NCBI GenBank assembly: GCA_965218875.1
Contig: OZ244707.1
Coordinates: 2,542,001-2,606,000, forward strand
Direction: 5' to 3'
Length of the DNA: 64,000 nt
Source of the DNA: CBDCMJ01 sp965218875
Lineage (GTDB): Bacteria; Chloroflexota; Dehalococcoidia; Lucifugimonadales; UBA3495
Shown: positions 1-8,714 of the stretch, in pieces
Position numbering within the stretch: the stretch's first letter is position 1
How the letters are laid out: the number at the start of each line of letters is the position of its first letter
Translations under genes and position numbers: made by a program
Notes under the pieces: model-generated
The model's database searches: none
What the model was told of the DNA's origin: nothing
What the model saw: only the letters and a program-made list of their open reading frames with translations

Positions 1-2
1 CC

Positions 3-578
3 ACGTTCAAGTCGTTCCCCTCCCAGATACACACACAGGGCCCCATAGGGCTGGCTTTGGACCTCCGCCCCCAGATCGACGTGGACCGCATCGAGTCCGT
101 TCGCCTGGAGTCCTACCGTCAGGCCTGCAGCGACCCTTCCACCGAGCCGGAAAAGTGGGACCCCAAGACCCGGGAGACCGCCGATCACAGCATACCCTTC
201 CTGGTGGCGGCGGCCCTTCAACACGGACCGGTCACTCCGGCAACGTTTACTCCCGAGGGTATCCGGGACCCGGCCCTGCGCCATCTCATCGGCAAGATGT
301 CCATCCGCGAGAACGAGCGGTTTACCCAAAAATACCCCGCGGAATACAACTGCCGTTTGGAGATTACCCAGCAACCGGGCCAAGTATTCACCGCCGAGAC
401 GGCCTATCCCAAAGGCCACCGCTCGAACCCGCTGAGCGACTCGGAGGTCGAGGACAAGTTCAGAAATCTAGCCTCGGGCTTGTTGAGCCGGGACCAATGC
501 GCGGGGGCCCTCGATGCCGCCTGGTCCCTTGACCGGCTGCCCGACATCGATCAGCTGTACGACAGCTTGGTGATCTGA
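3..578 (+). CDS. MmgE/PrpD family protein, C-terminal part (truncated by window edge)
   Basis: The reading frame is open from base 3, so the gene starts outside the window and only about the last 190 residues are seen. The C-terminal family signature is present: KSFPSQIHTQGPIGLALDL, then WDPKTRETADHSIPFLVAAAL, then YPKGHRSNPLSDSEVEDKF. These match the distal part of the 2-methylcitrate dehydratase / cis-aconitate decarboxylase-like fold, whose members dehydrate or isomerise small tricarboxylates in the cytoplasm. The substrate cannot be told from this fragment, because MmgE/PrpD proteins are diverse and often mis-annotated. The ATG at 57 lies inside the conserved region and is not the true start. 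Confidence 0.85.
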   Translation, partial: TFKSFPSQIHTQGPIGLALDLRPQIDVDRIESVRLESYRQACSDPSTEPEKWDPKTRETADHSIPFLVAAALQHGPVTPATFTPEGIRDPALRHLIGKMSIRENERFTQKYPAEYNCRLEITQQPGQVFTAETAYPKGHRSNPLSDSEVEDKFRNLASGLLSRDQCAGALDAAWSLDRLPDIDQLYDSLVI

Positions 579-645
579 ATCGGCGTAACCAATCCGGCCA
601 GCCCAAGTCCACGTATTACGTTGTAGACATGGCTGCCGCGGCTAC

Positions 646-1236
646 ATGAGGTATCCTGGCGCGGTGGACTACCAAGACCTAGAGGACCACCATCTCATCC
701 GCCGGGTCGCGTCTTCGGATAAAGACGCGCTGGAGACGCTGTACGGCAGGTACTCGGCCCAGGTCTACTCACTAGCTATGCATATGCTGAGGCAGGAAGC
801 TCTGGCCGAGGAAGCAACCCAGGAGGTCTTCCTCAATATCTGGCTCAAGGCCGGCAGCTTCAAACCCGAGCGAGGCGAGCCGCGCTCATGGGTTATGAGT
901 GTCGCCCACCACAAGATCGTCGATCTCATTCGCGCCCGCCGCCGGGCCGTGGCCGTCACCGAGCCCGCGGACTATGACGTCCTGGCCCAGATCCCGGACA
1001 ACCAAGCCTCCACCGAGGAGCAGGTCCAACGGAACCTCGATCGAGAGCGCATACTTGATGCTCTCGGTCAGCTGCCCGGCGCTCAGCGGGAGGTAATTCT
1101 GCTGGCTTACTTCGAGGGTTACTCCCAATCGGAGATGGCGGAAAGGCTGAATCAGCCCCTGGGGACCATCAAGACACGGGTAAGGCTGGGGATGCAAAAG
1201 CTGCGAACGGTGTTAGAGGGTTATGACAACCGGTGA
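646..1236 (+). CDS. ECF-type RNA polymerase sigma factor (SigK-like)
   Basis: This 196-residue protein has the two-domain layout of ECF sigma factors. Region 2 covers about residues 25-95 (LYGRYSAQVYSLAMHML, then the EEATQEVFLNIW core motif). Region 4 covers about 135-190, with the helix-turn-helix YFEGYSQSEMAERLNQPLGTIKTRVRLG. It directs RNA polymerase to a small stress regulon. Its last 14 bases overlap the next gene, which encodes an anti-sigma factor, so the two are translationally coupled and act as a switch. No strong Shine-Dalgarno site precedes the ATG at 646; a GTG at 664 is an alternative start. Confidence 0.93.
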   Translation: MRYPGAVDYQDLEDHHLIRRVASSDKDALETLYGRYSAQVYSLAMHMLRQEALAEEATQEVFLNIWLKAGSFKPERGEPRSWVMSVAHHKIVDLIRARRRAVAVTEPADYDVLAQIPDNQASTEEQVQRNLDRERILDALGQLPGAQREVILLAYFEGYSQSEMAERLNQPLGTIKTRVRLGMQKLRTVLEGYDNR

Positions 1237-2107
1237 CCAAGGCCGACAGGTCCACCCCCTGGAGGAACTGGAAGCGTACGCCCTGGGCGCCCTGGACGAG
1301 ATGGAGACCGGGCGGCTAGAGACCCATTTGGACCAGTGCTTCCAGTGCAGCCGGGAGGCCGGCCGGCTGCAGAGCGCCACCGTCCTGCTCGGCCAGGTGG
1401 CGGGACCGCTGACTCCTCCCGCAAGGCTCCGGTCCCGGGTGATGCGGGCGGTCGGACCCCCGGTTGCGCCGCCGCAGTACGCTGTTGTTCCTCCCCGCCC
1501 CCGGGCGTGGTGGGTCCCGGCGGCACGCTTCCTCGTGCCCGTTGCCGCGGCGGTGCTGATTGGCTTGTTCTCCGTCTCCGTGGTCCTGAGTGTGCGCCTA
1601 TCGGAGCGCACCGGCGCTGTGGAACGGGAAAACGCCACGCTCACCGCCGAGGTGGCGCTGTCCGAGGACAGAAACACCAGGCTGGCCGAAGCGGTGCGGC
1701 AACTGCGGGCAACCAATTACTGGCTGGCCAATCCCTCCAATCAACCGGTGGCCCTGAGGCCAACCGGCGGCCCCGGACATTCCCAGGGAATGCTGCTGGT
1801 GGCCAATGACGGGAGCGGCGCGGCGGTGCTGCTGTCGGGAATGGACGAGTCCTCGTCAAGCTCCACGTACCAGGTTTGGCTCATGCGGGGCGGCGACAAA
1901 GTGCTCGCCGGCACCGTGCAGGTGGACGAATCGGGTTGGGGCGCCGCCACCATAGAGCCGCAAGAGCCGGTCTTCGGCTTCGACACCCTGGCACTGGCCA
2001 CGGAGCCGGCCCCTGGCGCCGCTCCCGGCGACGACGACATGGTGCTGGAAGCGGACCTGCGGGTGTTGCGGCCGCCGCAGATGGTGACTTACCCTCGCCC
2101 CTGGTAG
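1223..2107 (+). CDS. RskA-like membrane anti-sigma factor with zinc-binding ZAS motif
   Basis: This 294-residue protein probably binds and silences the sigma factor encoded just upstream, which it overlaps by 14 bp. The N-terminal cytoplasmic part carries the anti-sigma zinc motif HLDQCFQC (H-x3-C-x2-C) at about residues 32-39. One transmembrane helix follows at about residues 95-120 (FLVPVAAAVLIGLFSVSVVL). The extracytoplasmic part begins with a short coiled-coil-like stretch (ERENATLTAEVALSED). It ends with the RskA C-terminal domain, including STYQVWLMRGGDKVLAGTVQ. Release of the sigma factor in this family is usually triggered by redox or envelope stress through proteolysis; the signal here is unknown. 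Confidence 0.9.
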   Translation: MTTGDQGRQVHPLEELEAYALGALDEMETGRLETHLDQCFQCSREAGRLQSATVLLGQVAGPLTPPARLRSRVMRAVGPPVAPPQYAVVPPRPRAWWVPAARFLVPVAAAVLIGLFSVSVVLSVRLSERTGAVERENATLTAEVALSEDRNTRLAEAVRQLRATNYWLANPSNQPVALRPTGGPGHSQGMLLVANDGSGAAVLLSGMDESSSSSTYQVWLMRGGDKVLAGTVQVDESGWGAATIEPQEPVFGFDTLALATEPAPGAAPGDDDMVLEADLRVLRPPQMVTYPRPW

Positions 2108-2144
2108 CCGTGCCTGACCGTGCAGGTAATTGACTGGAGAGCGG

Positions 2145-2660
2145 ATGCTGGCCTCGGTGTTAGTCCTCTACGACCGCAAGGGTCCCGCCATCGAAGCTCT
2201 GGCCCGCGCCGGGGCCGAGGGAGTGGACGGCACCGGCTTGGCCCGGGCCGCCTTAAGGGCCACCGAGGAAGCTGGGCGCGACGACCTTCTAAGCTCCGAC
2301 GCCGTAATGCTGGGCTCGCCCAATTGGAGCGGCGTCACCGGGTCCCTGAAGTCGTGGCTGGACGACCAAGGAGACCTGTGGGAGGACGGCAGCCTGAGAG
2401 GCAAACCCGGGGCCGCGTTTACCACCGGCTCGGGGTTGCACTCGGGCCTGGAAATTACCCTGTTGCAGCTAATCCACTGGATGCTGGCCTGCGGCATGGT
2501 GGTGGTGGGGCTGCCCTGGTCCGAGCGAATGCGGGCGTCCGGCTCCTACTACGGCGCCACCGCAGCCGGGGCCGTCTCGCCGGACGACCTGTCCCAGGCC
2601 CAGGAACTGGGCGCCCGTCTGGCCGGGTTGGCCCACCGGCTCCGCCCAGCCCAAGAGTAG
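2145..2660 (+). CDS. Flavodoxin-like / NAD(P)H:quinone oxidoreductase family protein
   Basis: This 171-residue protein resembles WrbA-type flavodoxin-fold proteins that bind FMN. The N-terminus has the beta strand and phosphate loop region (ASVLVLYDRKG), though the usual T/S-x-T-G-x-T loop is degenerate. The middle has AVMLGSPNWSGVTGSLKSWLD, the isoalloxazine-flanking loop (family pattern GsPtY...s..lK.flD). The end has AFTTGSGLHSGLEITLLQLIHWML. I chose the ATG at 2145 because GGAGAG lies 5 bp upstream; a TTG at 2130 would place this site inside the gene. It lies 37 bp after the anti-sigma gene and may share its transcript. Confidence 0.75.
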   Translation: MLASVLVLYDRKGPAIEALARAGAEGVDGTGLARAALRATEEAGRDDLLSSDAVMLGSPNWSGVTGSLKSWLDDQGDLWEDGSLRGKPGAAFTTGSGLHSGLEITLLQLIHWMLACGMVVVGLPWSERMRASGSYYGATAAGAVSPDDLSQAQELGARLAGLAHRLRPAQE

Positions 2661-2806
2661 CGCCCGTCGCCGGTCCTCCCGGACCACGACCGCTGGCCCC
2701 ACGCCGCCGGGCGCCCTGGGTCTGCCGCGGCGCCGCTTGAAAACCGGCGGCGCCATTGCCGGTGTTAGGCCCCAGCCGGAGCAATGGTGGACCCTCGACG
2801 CCGGCG

Positions 2807-4255
2807 CTAACCCGTCCGCGGGAAGGGCCACCAGTCCGGGTAGTCCCTCAAGTTAAGGTGCCTGAACAGCCCAGGATGGGTATCCACCGCCAACCTCATG
2901 GCTGCCTCCACCGGGGTTCTAATGGCGAAGTGGGCTAGCTGGGAAGTGCGCAGTTTGAACAGGTGATAGCACTCGCGGAGGTTCATCTTGGCCAGGACCC
3001 TCTGGTTGTGGGCGTGGGTTACCAGATACTGGGATACCCTAGGATACTGGCGATGGACGGTGTCAAAAGCCTCCTCCGCCTGGCCTACCGCCTCCCGGAA
3101 CCGGGATTCCAGGCCGGCCTCCGCAATCAACTCCGGCGCCTGGTAGCCCAGGCCCGCCGTTAGCGGTTGGGGAACGTAGGACATCATGCGGTGCCGCTTC
3201 AGCTCCCGGTAAGCGCCGTAGTCCAACACGAACTCGAAGGTATAGTCCACCAGCTCGAACTCGCGAACGGGCGCGTCGTGGGGGCCCAGTCCGGCCAGGT
3301 GCTCGGCCACGATACTCCGCCGCTCCTCTTGCGGCAGTTCCAGGACCCGGCGCCATACCTCGTCGTAGGCCCGGCCCGATTCACGGAAGAGCAGGGCGGC
3401 GGTGATTTTCTCCTCGGCCATGGCGTCCCAGTGGACCAGCCTTGCCCTGGGCTCCCCGTCCAACGGCGCAGCATCCCCTAGGGACACCCAGTCCCAGGCG
3501 AGCCGCCGCCGGGCCTCGGCGGTCTCCAACAAGTAGGCGTTGGGCTGGGCGTACTTGATCAGCGTGGGGGTGATAGCCCGTCCCTGCTCCAATACCTCTG
3601 CTCCCAGGCCCTGCTCCTCGGCCAGGTGGGAGGACAGCAGCTTGGAGATGGCGTGCTCCAGCACCCGGGCGTTGGCGGTGACCCCGACGTTGGTCAGGGT
3701 GGCCGCGGGCAGCAAGGCGCGGCAGCTATCGGTGGCGATGCGCCGGAGCCGCAGGTTGTAGGCGGCGGCGCGCTCGTCGTTCCCCTGTGGGTGAGTCCTC
3801 CGCAGGTGCGCCATGGAGCCGTCGATAAGCCGTTGATAGCAGTGGAACAGGCCCCGGCAGGCGTTGGCGTAGACCTCAGCGAGCTGAGGGTCGCCCTCCA
3901 GCTCCGCCGGCACGTGGTAGTAGCCGGCCGGCATGACCTGGTAGCGGGACGACTTCTCGGTGTAAGAAGCCAGCCGGTTGTCTTCCAGGGCGTCACAGGC
4001 CAAGCGGGAGACGTTTTCCACGGCCAGATGCACCACGGCGTGCTCGGCCACCGAGGCGTGGCCGTAGCCCAGCACCCATCTCTCGTGGAAGTCGGCCGCC
4101 TTTTCCTCGCTGACCTGCCGGGCTATCTCGTCGAAGGCCTCCGGCCGGCGCGACGTCATGGCAAAGGCGACGGCGATCTGTTCTTCGGTCAGGTCATGGG
4201 CGTCCAGGGGGTACACCCGCCGGGGGTACAAGGTGTCCTGCTGATCGAGACTCAT
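2807..4255 (-). CDS. thyX: Flavin-dependent thymidylate synthase ThyX, long tandem-domain form
   Basis: This protein is probably the dTMP-forming enzyme that uses FAD and methylenetetrahydrofolate. At 482 residues it is about twice the usual ThyX length (about 220-260) and appears to hold two ThyX-like halves. The first half has YGHASVAEHA and TEKSSRYQ, matching the NExSxRY end of the ThyX motif, followed by ARVLEHAISKLLSSHL. The second half has ELKRHRMMSYVPQPL, the RHR part of the motif, and LRTSQLAHFAIRTPVEAAM. The active site may be shared between the two degenerate halves, which is an inference. It is last in a minus-strand run of metabolic genes. No clear Shine-Dalgarno site precedes the ATG. 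Confidence 0.85.
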   Translation of the reverse strand: MSLDQQDTLYPRRVYPLDAHDLTEEQIAVAFAMTSRRPEAFDEIARQVSEEKAADFHERWVLGYGHASVAEHAVVHLAVENVSRLACDALEDNRLASYTEKSSRYQVMPAGYYHVPAELEGDPQLAEVYANACRGLFHCYQRLIDGSMAHLRRTHPQGNDERAAAYNLRLRRIATDSCRALLPAATLTNVGVTANARVLEHAISKLLSSHLAEEQGLGAEVLEQGRAITPTLIKYAQPNAYLLETAEARRRLAWDWVSLGDAAPLDGEPRARLVHWDAMAEEKITAALLFRESGRAYDEVWRRVLELPQEERRSIVAEHLAGLGPHDAPVREFELVDYTFEFVLDYGAYRELKRHRMMSYVPQPLTAGLGYQAPELIAEAGLESRFREAVGQAEEAFDTVHRQYPRVSQYLVTHAHNQRVLAKMNLRECYHLFKLRTSQLAHFAIRTPVEAAMRLAVDTHPGLFRHLNLRDYPDWWPFPRTG

Positions 4256-4439
4256 GAGGTCAGACGAACGCCCCGCCGGGCCGGAATGATTATGCCGTCA
4301 CCGCTAAGGTTACCCGGCGCTCCGGCCGGCGGGAGGAATTCAAACGCCTCGCCGGCGCCGGAGATAGCTAGCATGGGAGACTTTGACTCTTCGCTTCGGT
4401 GGAATTTACGATCAAGCGGCCCTGACGCGGGGCCTCCCC

Positions 4440-6080
4440 CTACCGCAGAGCTCCCACGCCGTCGGGCACCTGGACTTCCACCAAGTAGGTGCGACCGGAC
4501 GCCAGGGCGGTCTCCAGCGCGCTGGTCAGCTCCGCCACCGACGACACCTTGCGGCCTTCGAAGCCGTAGGACTCGAAGATCTTCACGAAGTCGGGGTTGA
4601 CCAGCTCGGTGGCGTATAGCCTGTCGTCTCCGTAACGGTCCTGCTGGTACTTCTTGAGCACGCCCCAGGCGCTGTCGTTGAACATGAGCACGACGGTGTG
4701 AATGTCGTACTGGGCCGCGGTGGCCAACTCCTGGAGGTTGTACTGGAAACCGCCGTCGCCGGTGACGCAGACCACCGGGCTTCCGGGAACACCGGCCTTG
4801 GCCCCCATTCCGGCGGGGAAGGCGAATCCCAGACCGGACCACCCGTGGGGATGCATGTAAGTGCGCGGGCCGTACATGGGGAGGCAACGGCTGGCCCGGT
4901 TGGCTGCTATGGTGGGGTCCAGGGAGAAGATCGTGTCCCTGGGGGTGACCTCGCGGATGGCCTCGAAGGCGCGAAGCTCGTTGCCCCACTGCTCCTTCAG
5001 GCCTTGATAGATCTCCGTCCGGATGGCGTCAACTTCCGCCTTGTAGGTGTCCCCGGTGTACACGTCGCGGCCTCCGATGGCGTCCAGCCACTGGCGTACC
5101 ACTGCTCCCGAGTCCGCCTCGATGGAGACGGCCGCAGGGTAGTTCTTGCCCACGAGCTCTTGGTCCAGCAGCACGTGAACGATGGTCTCCGGCAGCCTGA
5201 GGCCCACCCCGACGGTGGTGCGATGGGTCAGCGCGGACCCCAACACGACGCCCACGTCGCAGCCGCCCAGCCATTCCTGCACCGGGTTGTCCCCCCATAT
5301 GCGCCGCCCCAAGGCCGGACCCAGGGAGAGGGGATGGTCTTCAGGGAAGACCCCCTTGGCCCCGTCGCCGCTGACCACGGGTGCGCCAAGCAGCTCCGCC
5401 AGCCGTACCACCTCGGCGGATGCCTCCGCCGACTGGAGCTCTTCACCCACGAAGATCACCGGCCGCTTGGCCCGCAGGAGGGTTTCCAGCGCCCGCGCCA
5501 CCATCACCGGGTCTCCGGGAGGCGGGGCGGGTCGCCGGGGCCCCAGCACTTCCACGTCGGAATGCCGCCCCAACAGATCGGTGGGAATCTCCAGCGCAAT
5601 GGGCCGAGGCCGCTCCACGCTGAATCGCTGGAACGCCTCCACCACGCGATCGGGGATGGACTCCACCTGGTCGATAGTCGCGCTCCAGCCGGTAACGGAC
5701 TCCAGCATCCCCGGCTGGTCCTTGGCTTCGTGGGTAACCAAGCGGCCCTGGTCCAGGAAGTCCTGCTCCACGTTGGTGGTGATCTCCAGCACCGCGGAAC
5801 CGGAGAAGTAGGCCTCGCCCAGAGCGCCCACGGAGTCGGCGGCGCCGGGGCCGGTGCTGGTCAGCAGCACACCCGGTTTGCCCGTGGCGCGGGAGTATCC
5901 GTCGGCCATGAACCCGCACCCGTGCTCGTGGCGGCCGCCGATGAACCTGAGGCTCTCCCGGCTGTCCAGCAGGGCCTCGAACAGGTCCAGAGTGTGTATG
6001 GATATGATCCCGAAGACGGTGTCCACGCCGTGGGCCTTCAACGACTCCACCACGGCCTGTCCGCCCGACATCTTCGCCAA
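4440..6080 (-). CDS. Acetolactate-synthase-like thiamine pyrophosphate enzyme
   Basis: This 546-residue protein has the three domains of the acetolactate synthase / benzoylformate decarboxylase superfamily. The N-terminal pyrimidine-binding domain carries the catalytic Glu region GGRHEHGCGFMADGYSRATG. The central domain is at about residues 190-330. The C-terminal PP-binding domain has the TPP motif GDGGFQYNLQELATAAQYD with the distal Asn in MFNDSAWG. The exact reaction is uncertain; carboligase or 2-oxoacid decarboxylase are both possible. I chose the TTG at 6080 because GGGAGG sits 6-7 bp upstream; an ATG 9 bp further in is the alternative. It follows the E2 gene by 77 bp on the same strand. 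Confidence 0.82.
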   Translation of the reverse strand: MAKMSGGQAVVESLKAHGVDTVFGIISIHTLDLFEALLDSRESLRFIGGRHEHGCGFMADGYSRATGKPGVLLTSTGPGAADSVGALGEAYFSGSAVLEITTNVEQDFLDQGRLVTHEAKDQPGMLESVTGWSATIDQVESIPDRVVEAFQRFSVERPRPIALEIPTDLLGRHSDVEVLGPRRPAPPPGDPVMVARALETLLRAKRPVIFVGEELQSAEASAEVVRLAELLGAPVVSGDGAKGVFPEDHPLSLGPALGRRIWGDNPVQEWLGGCDVGVVLGSALTHRTTVGVGLRLPETIVHVLLDQELVGKNYPAAVSIEADSGAVVRQWLDAIGGRDVYTGDTYKAEVDAIRTEIYQGLKEQWGNELRAFEAIREVTPRDTIFSLDPTIAANRASRCLPMYGPRTYMHPHGWSGLGFAFPAGMGAKAGVPGSPVVCVTGDGGFQYNLQELATAAQYDIHTVVLMFNDSAWGVLKKYQQDRYGDDRLYATELVNPDFVKIFESYGFEGRKVSSVAELTSALETALASGRTYLVEVQVPDGVGALR

Positions 6081-6157
6081 TTTATTCCTCCCGAGCGGCA
6101 GCCAACCCGGCGCCGGCCCCTTAAGTCGGGGGCCGGGGCGTCCGTTGGCTGCTATTT

Positions 6158-7528
6158 TTACAACACCAAGTTGATGGGATGTTCCAACAGGCGTTTTATC
6201 TCCATCAGGAACTGGGCGGCCTCGGCGCCGTCCGCCACGCGGTGGTCCACCGAGAGCGTGGCTTTCATCATCTGGGCCAGCACTATCTCGCCGCCCCTGG
6301 CGACGGGCTGCTCTTTGACCGTGCCCACAGCCAAGACCGCGGCGTGGGGAGGATAGATGATGGCCACGAAGCTCTCCACGTCGAACATCCCCAGGTTGCT
6401 GACGCTGAAGGTGGAGCCGCTGTACTCCTCGTTGCGCAAGGTCCCGCTGTTGGCTCGGCTGATGAGGTCCGTGCTGGCGGCCGCTATCTCCAGCAGTCCC
6501 TTGCTTTCGCAGTGGTCGATCCCGGGTACGATCAGGCCGTCCTCCAGCGCTATGGCGATCCCCACGTTGACGCGGGAGTTCATCTGCAAGTGGTCGTCCT
6601 GGAAGGATGAATTGAACTTGGGATAGCGGCCCAGGGCTATGGAAGCGGCCTTTACGATGAGGTCGTTGACGCTGACCCGGACTTCCGAGGAGGCGTCGTT
6701 GACCTCCCGGCGAAACTCGGAGGCCCTGGTCATGTCCACTTCGGCGGTGACGTAGAAATGAGGCGCCTGCCGCTTGCTGTCGCTGGTCACCCTGGCTATG
6801 GTCCGGCGCATGCGGGAAAGCTCCACCCGCTGCCCCTCCGCCTCGGTCTCCGCAGGCTCCGCTTCCGGCGCCGGAGCGGGCTCCCGGTAGCCCAGCACGT
6901 CCTCTTCGACGATGCGGCCGCCGGGGCCGGTCCCGGTAATCCGGGCCAAGTCTATGCCTCGCTCCCGGGCCAGACGGCGGGCCAGCGGAGAGGCCCGAAC
7001 CTCGCCCGCCGGGGCCTCCGCGGCGGACGCCTCTCGGTAGCCCAGCACGTCCTCTTCGACGATGCGGCCGCCGGGGCCGGTCCCGGTAACCCGGGCCAGG
7101 TCTATGCCCCGCTCCCGGGCCAGGCGGCGGGCGATGGGAGAGGCGCGGACCTCCCCCGCCGCGGGGGCCTCCGTGGGGGCCGCCTGTGCGGTTGGGGCCG
7201 CGGCATCTCCTTGTCCATCCCCCACGGATGCCGGGACTGCGGATTCCCCCGCCGCCGCTCCTACACCAATGTCGTCGGGCAGGGCTTCGCCGGGGTCGGT
7301 AATCACCGCGATGAGCTCGCCGACGGGGACTACCGCCCCTTCCTGGGCTACTATCTTCCGCAGCACGCCGCCGGTAAACGCCTCGTACTCCACGGTGGCC
7401 TTGTCGGTCTCGATCTCCGCGATTATGTCGCCCCGGGCCACGCTCTCGCCCTCCTGTTTTCGCCAGCGCACGACGGTGCCTTCCTGCATGTCGTACCCCA
7501 TCTGGGGCATAACTATGGTGGTTGCCAA
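6158..7528 (-). CDS. Dihydrolipoamide acyltransferase (E2 of a 2-oxoacid dehydrogenase complex) with doubled subunit-binding domain
   Basis: This 456-residue protein transfers acyl groups from lipoate to CoA. Domains in order: a lipoyl domain (residues 1-75, lipoyl-lysine in EIETDKATVEYEA); a Pro/Ala linker; two peripheral subunit-binding domains in tandem, each carrying IARRLARERGIDLAR or LARRLARERGIDLAR followed by GTGPGGRIVEEDVLGYRE; and the catalytic domain ending with SVDHRVADGAEAAQF, which carries the active-site His and Asp. Most E2 proteins of this type have one binding domain. The start is a TTG with AGGAGG 6 bp upstream. No E1 alpha/beta genes are adjacent, but an E3 gene (lpdA) lies upstream in the same run. 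Confidence 0.92.
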   Translation of the reverse strand: MATTIVMPQMGYDMQEGTVVRWRKQEGESVARGDIIAEIETDKATVEYEAFTGGVLRKIVAQEGAVVPVGELIAVITDPGEALPDDIGVGAAAGESAVPASVGDGQGDAAAPTAQAAPTEAPAAGEVRASPIARRLARERGIDLARVTGTGPGGRIVEEDVLGYREASAAEAPAGEVRASPLARRLARERGIDLARITGTGPGGRIVEEDVLGYREPAPAPEAEPAETEAEGQRVELSRMRRTIARVTSDSKRQAPHFYVTAEVDMTRASEFRREVNDASSEVRVSVNDLIVKAASIALGRYPKFNSSFQDDHLQMNSRVNVGIAIALEDGLIVPGIDHCESKGLLEIAAASTDLISRANSGTLRNEEYSGSTFSVSNLGMFDVESFVAIIYPPHAAVLAVGTVKEQPVARGGEIVLAQMMKATLSVDHRVADGAEAAQFLMEIKRLLEHPINLVL

Positions 7529-7691
7529 CGCGTCCTCCTACCGGAAAGCGGTGTGTCGCCGGCCAGTCCAGGGCAGACTCAAGGTTTGGGGGATGCTGAG
7601 GCCGCGGCAGAGCCGCCGGGTGCATAGATATTAAAGCACATGGATAGGCGGGGCAAGGTGCCTCCTGAAGCGGGCCCGCCGTGAACGAGGA

Positions 7692-7740
7692 GCCGGCGCC
7701 CGGATTCCGGCAATATCGCAACCGGAATCCGGGCGCCGGC
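7692..7740. other. Perfect 19-bp inverted repeat between korB and the E2 gene
   Basis: Bases 7692-7710 and 7722-7740 are exact inverted complements separated by 11 bases, so the transcript would form a very stable GC-rich hairpin. No T-run follows on either strand, so it is not a classic intrinsic terminator. It may be an mRNA processing or stability element separating korAB from the E2 gene, or a REP-like sequence. Confidence 0.8.
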
Positions 7741-7793
7741 CGCATATCCCCCGAGTATCTTGAGAAGGGGCCCGTAGAGCGGCCGGGAGAGGG

Positions 7794-8702
7794 CTACATC
7801 ATCCTGTTGATGATGCCTTGCGACTGGTCTTTGCTCAGTCCGAGGGAGCGCCAGGCGAGGGGGCCCTGTTCCAAGACCGATTCCCGGTGCCCCAGGTCGG
7901 GCTGCTCCTCGGTCTGGTAGAAGAGGCCAGTGTATATGGTGTCGCCCCACTCCACGGCCTTCTGGCAGGCTTCGGCCCAGTCCGAGGCGTCGTGCTCCTC
8001 GTCTTCCAGCTTCTTCACCCGGTCCTTGAAGAAGGAGTGGCCGTTGTCCAGGTTGAAGGTGACGCAGGGGCTGAATATGTCCACCAGGGCGAACCCCTTG
8101 TGCTGGATAGCCTTTTGCATGAGAGCCGAAAGGTGCCGCACGTCGCCGCTATAGCCGCGGGCCACGAAGGTGGCCCCGTTCATGACCGCGGCGGTGATGG
8201 GGTTGATGGGCATCTCCACGCTGCCGTAGGGAGTGCTCTTGGTCCTCATCCCCAGGCTGCTGGTCGGGGAAATCTGGCCCGTGGTGAGGCCGTAAATCTG
8301 GTTGTTCATCACGATGTAGGTTATGTCTATGTTGCGGCGGGCGGTGTGGGTGAAGTGGTTGCCGCCGATGCCGTAGCCGTCCCCGTCGCCGCCGGTGGCG
8401 ATGACTGTCAGGTCGTGGTTGGCCAGCTTGGCCCCGGTGGCTACGGCGAGGGCCCTGCCGTGAAGGGTGTGCATGCCGTAGCTGTTGAAGTAGCCAGGAA
8501 GGTTGGAGGAGCACCCGATGCCGCTAACCGTGAGAATCTCGTGGGGCTTGAGGCCCAGCTCCGCACAGGCCCGCTGCAGGCTGTTCAAGACGCCGAAGTC
8601 CCCGCAGCCGGCGCACCAGTCCGGATCGACCAGCCCTTTGAAGTCCTTGGCGGTTAGCTGGACAATGGGTTCATCTTGGGCCACGTCGAGGGTTGTGGTC
8701 AT
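7794..8702 (-). CDS. korB: 2-oxoacid:ferredoxin oxidoreductase beta subunit (TPP-binding)
   Basis: This 302-residue protein is the thiamine pyrophosphate subunit of a 2-oxoglutarate/2-oxoacid:ferredoxin oxidoreductase, which oxidatively decarboxylates 2-oxoacids to acyl-CoA and reduced ferredoxin. Near the N-terminus it has DPDWCAGCGDFGVL, the usual Cys pair region of this subunit. The TPP motif GGDGDGYGIGGNHF is followed by VMNNQIYGLTTGQ. The C-terminal part resembles actinobacterial and chloroflexal KorB. The gene starts 12 bp after korA stops, with GAGGAGAGG overlapping the end of korA, so the two are coupled. Which 2-oxoacid is used cannot be told from sequence alone. Confidence 0.93.
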   Translation of the reverse strand: MTTTLDVAQDEPIVQLTAKDFKGLVDPDWCAGCGDFGVLNSLQRACAELGLKPHEILTVSGIGCSSNLPGYFNSYGMHTLHGRALAVATGAKLANHDLTVIATGGDGDGYGIGGNHFTHTARRNIDITYIVMNNQIYGLTTGQISPTSSLGMRTKSTPYGSVEMPINPITAAVMNGATFVARGYSGDVRHLSALMQKAIQHKGFALVDIFSPCVTFNLDNGHSFFKDRVKKLEDEEHDASDWAEACQKAVEWGDTIYTGLFYQTEEQPDLGHRESVLEQGPLAWRSLGLSKDQSQGIINRMM

Positions 8703-8714
8703 TAAATCCTCTCC

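Noticed and set aside
4698..6356. Long plus-strand frame of 552 codons opposite the TPP enzyme
   Set aside because: It lies wholly antisense to a gene with clear TPP motifs. Its composition is His/Gly/Gln-rich and resembles no protein.
4440..7745. A single open frame of over 1,100 codons spanning the TPP enzyme and the E2 region
   Set aside because: Only the first-named part has family resemblance. The upstream portion is Arg/Gly/Pro-rich shadow sequence antisense in phase to the E2 gene, which has its own TTG start and Shine-Dalgarno site.
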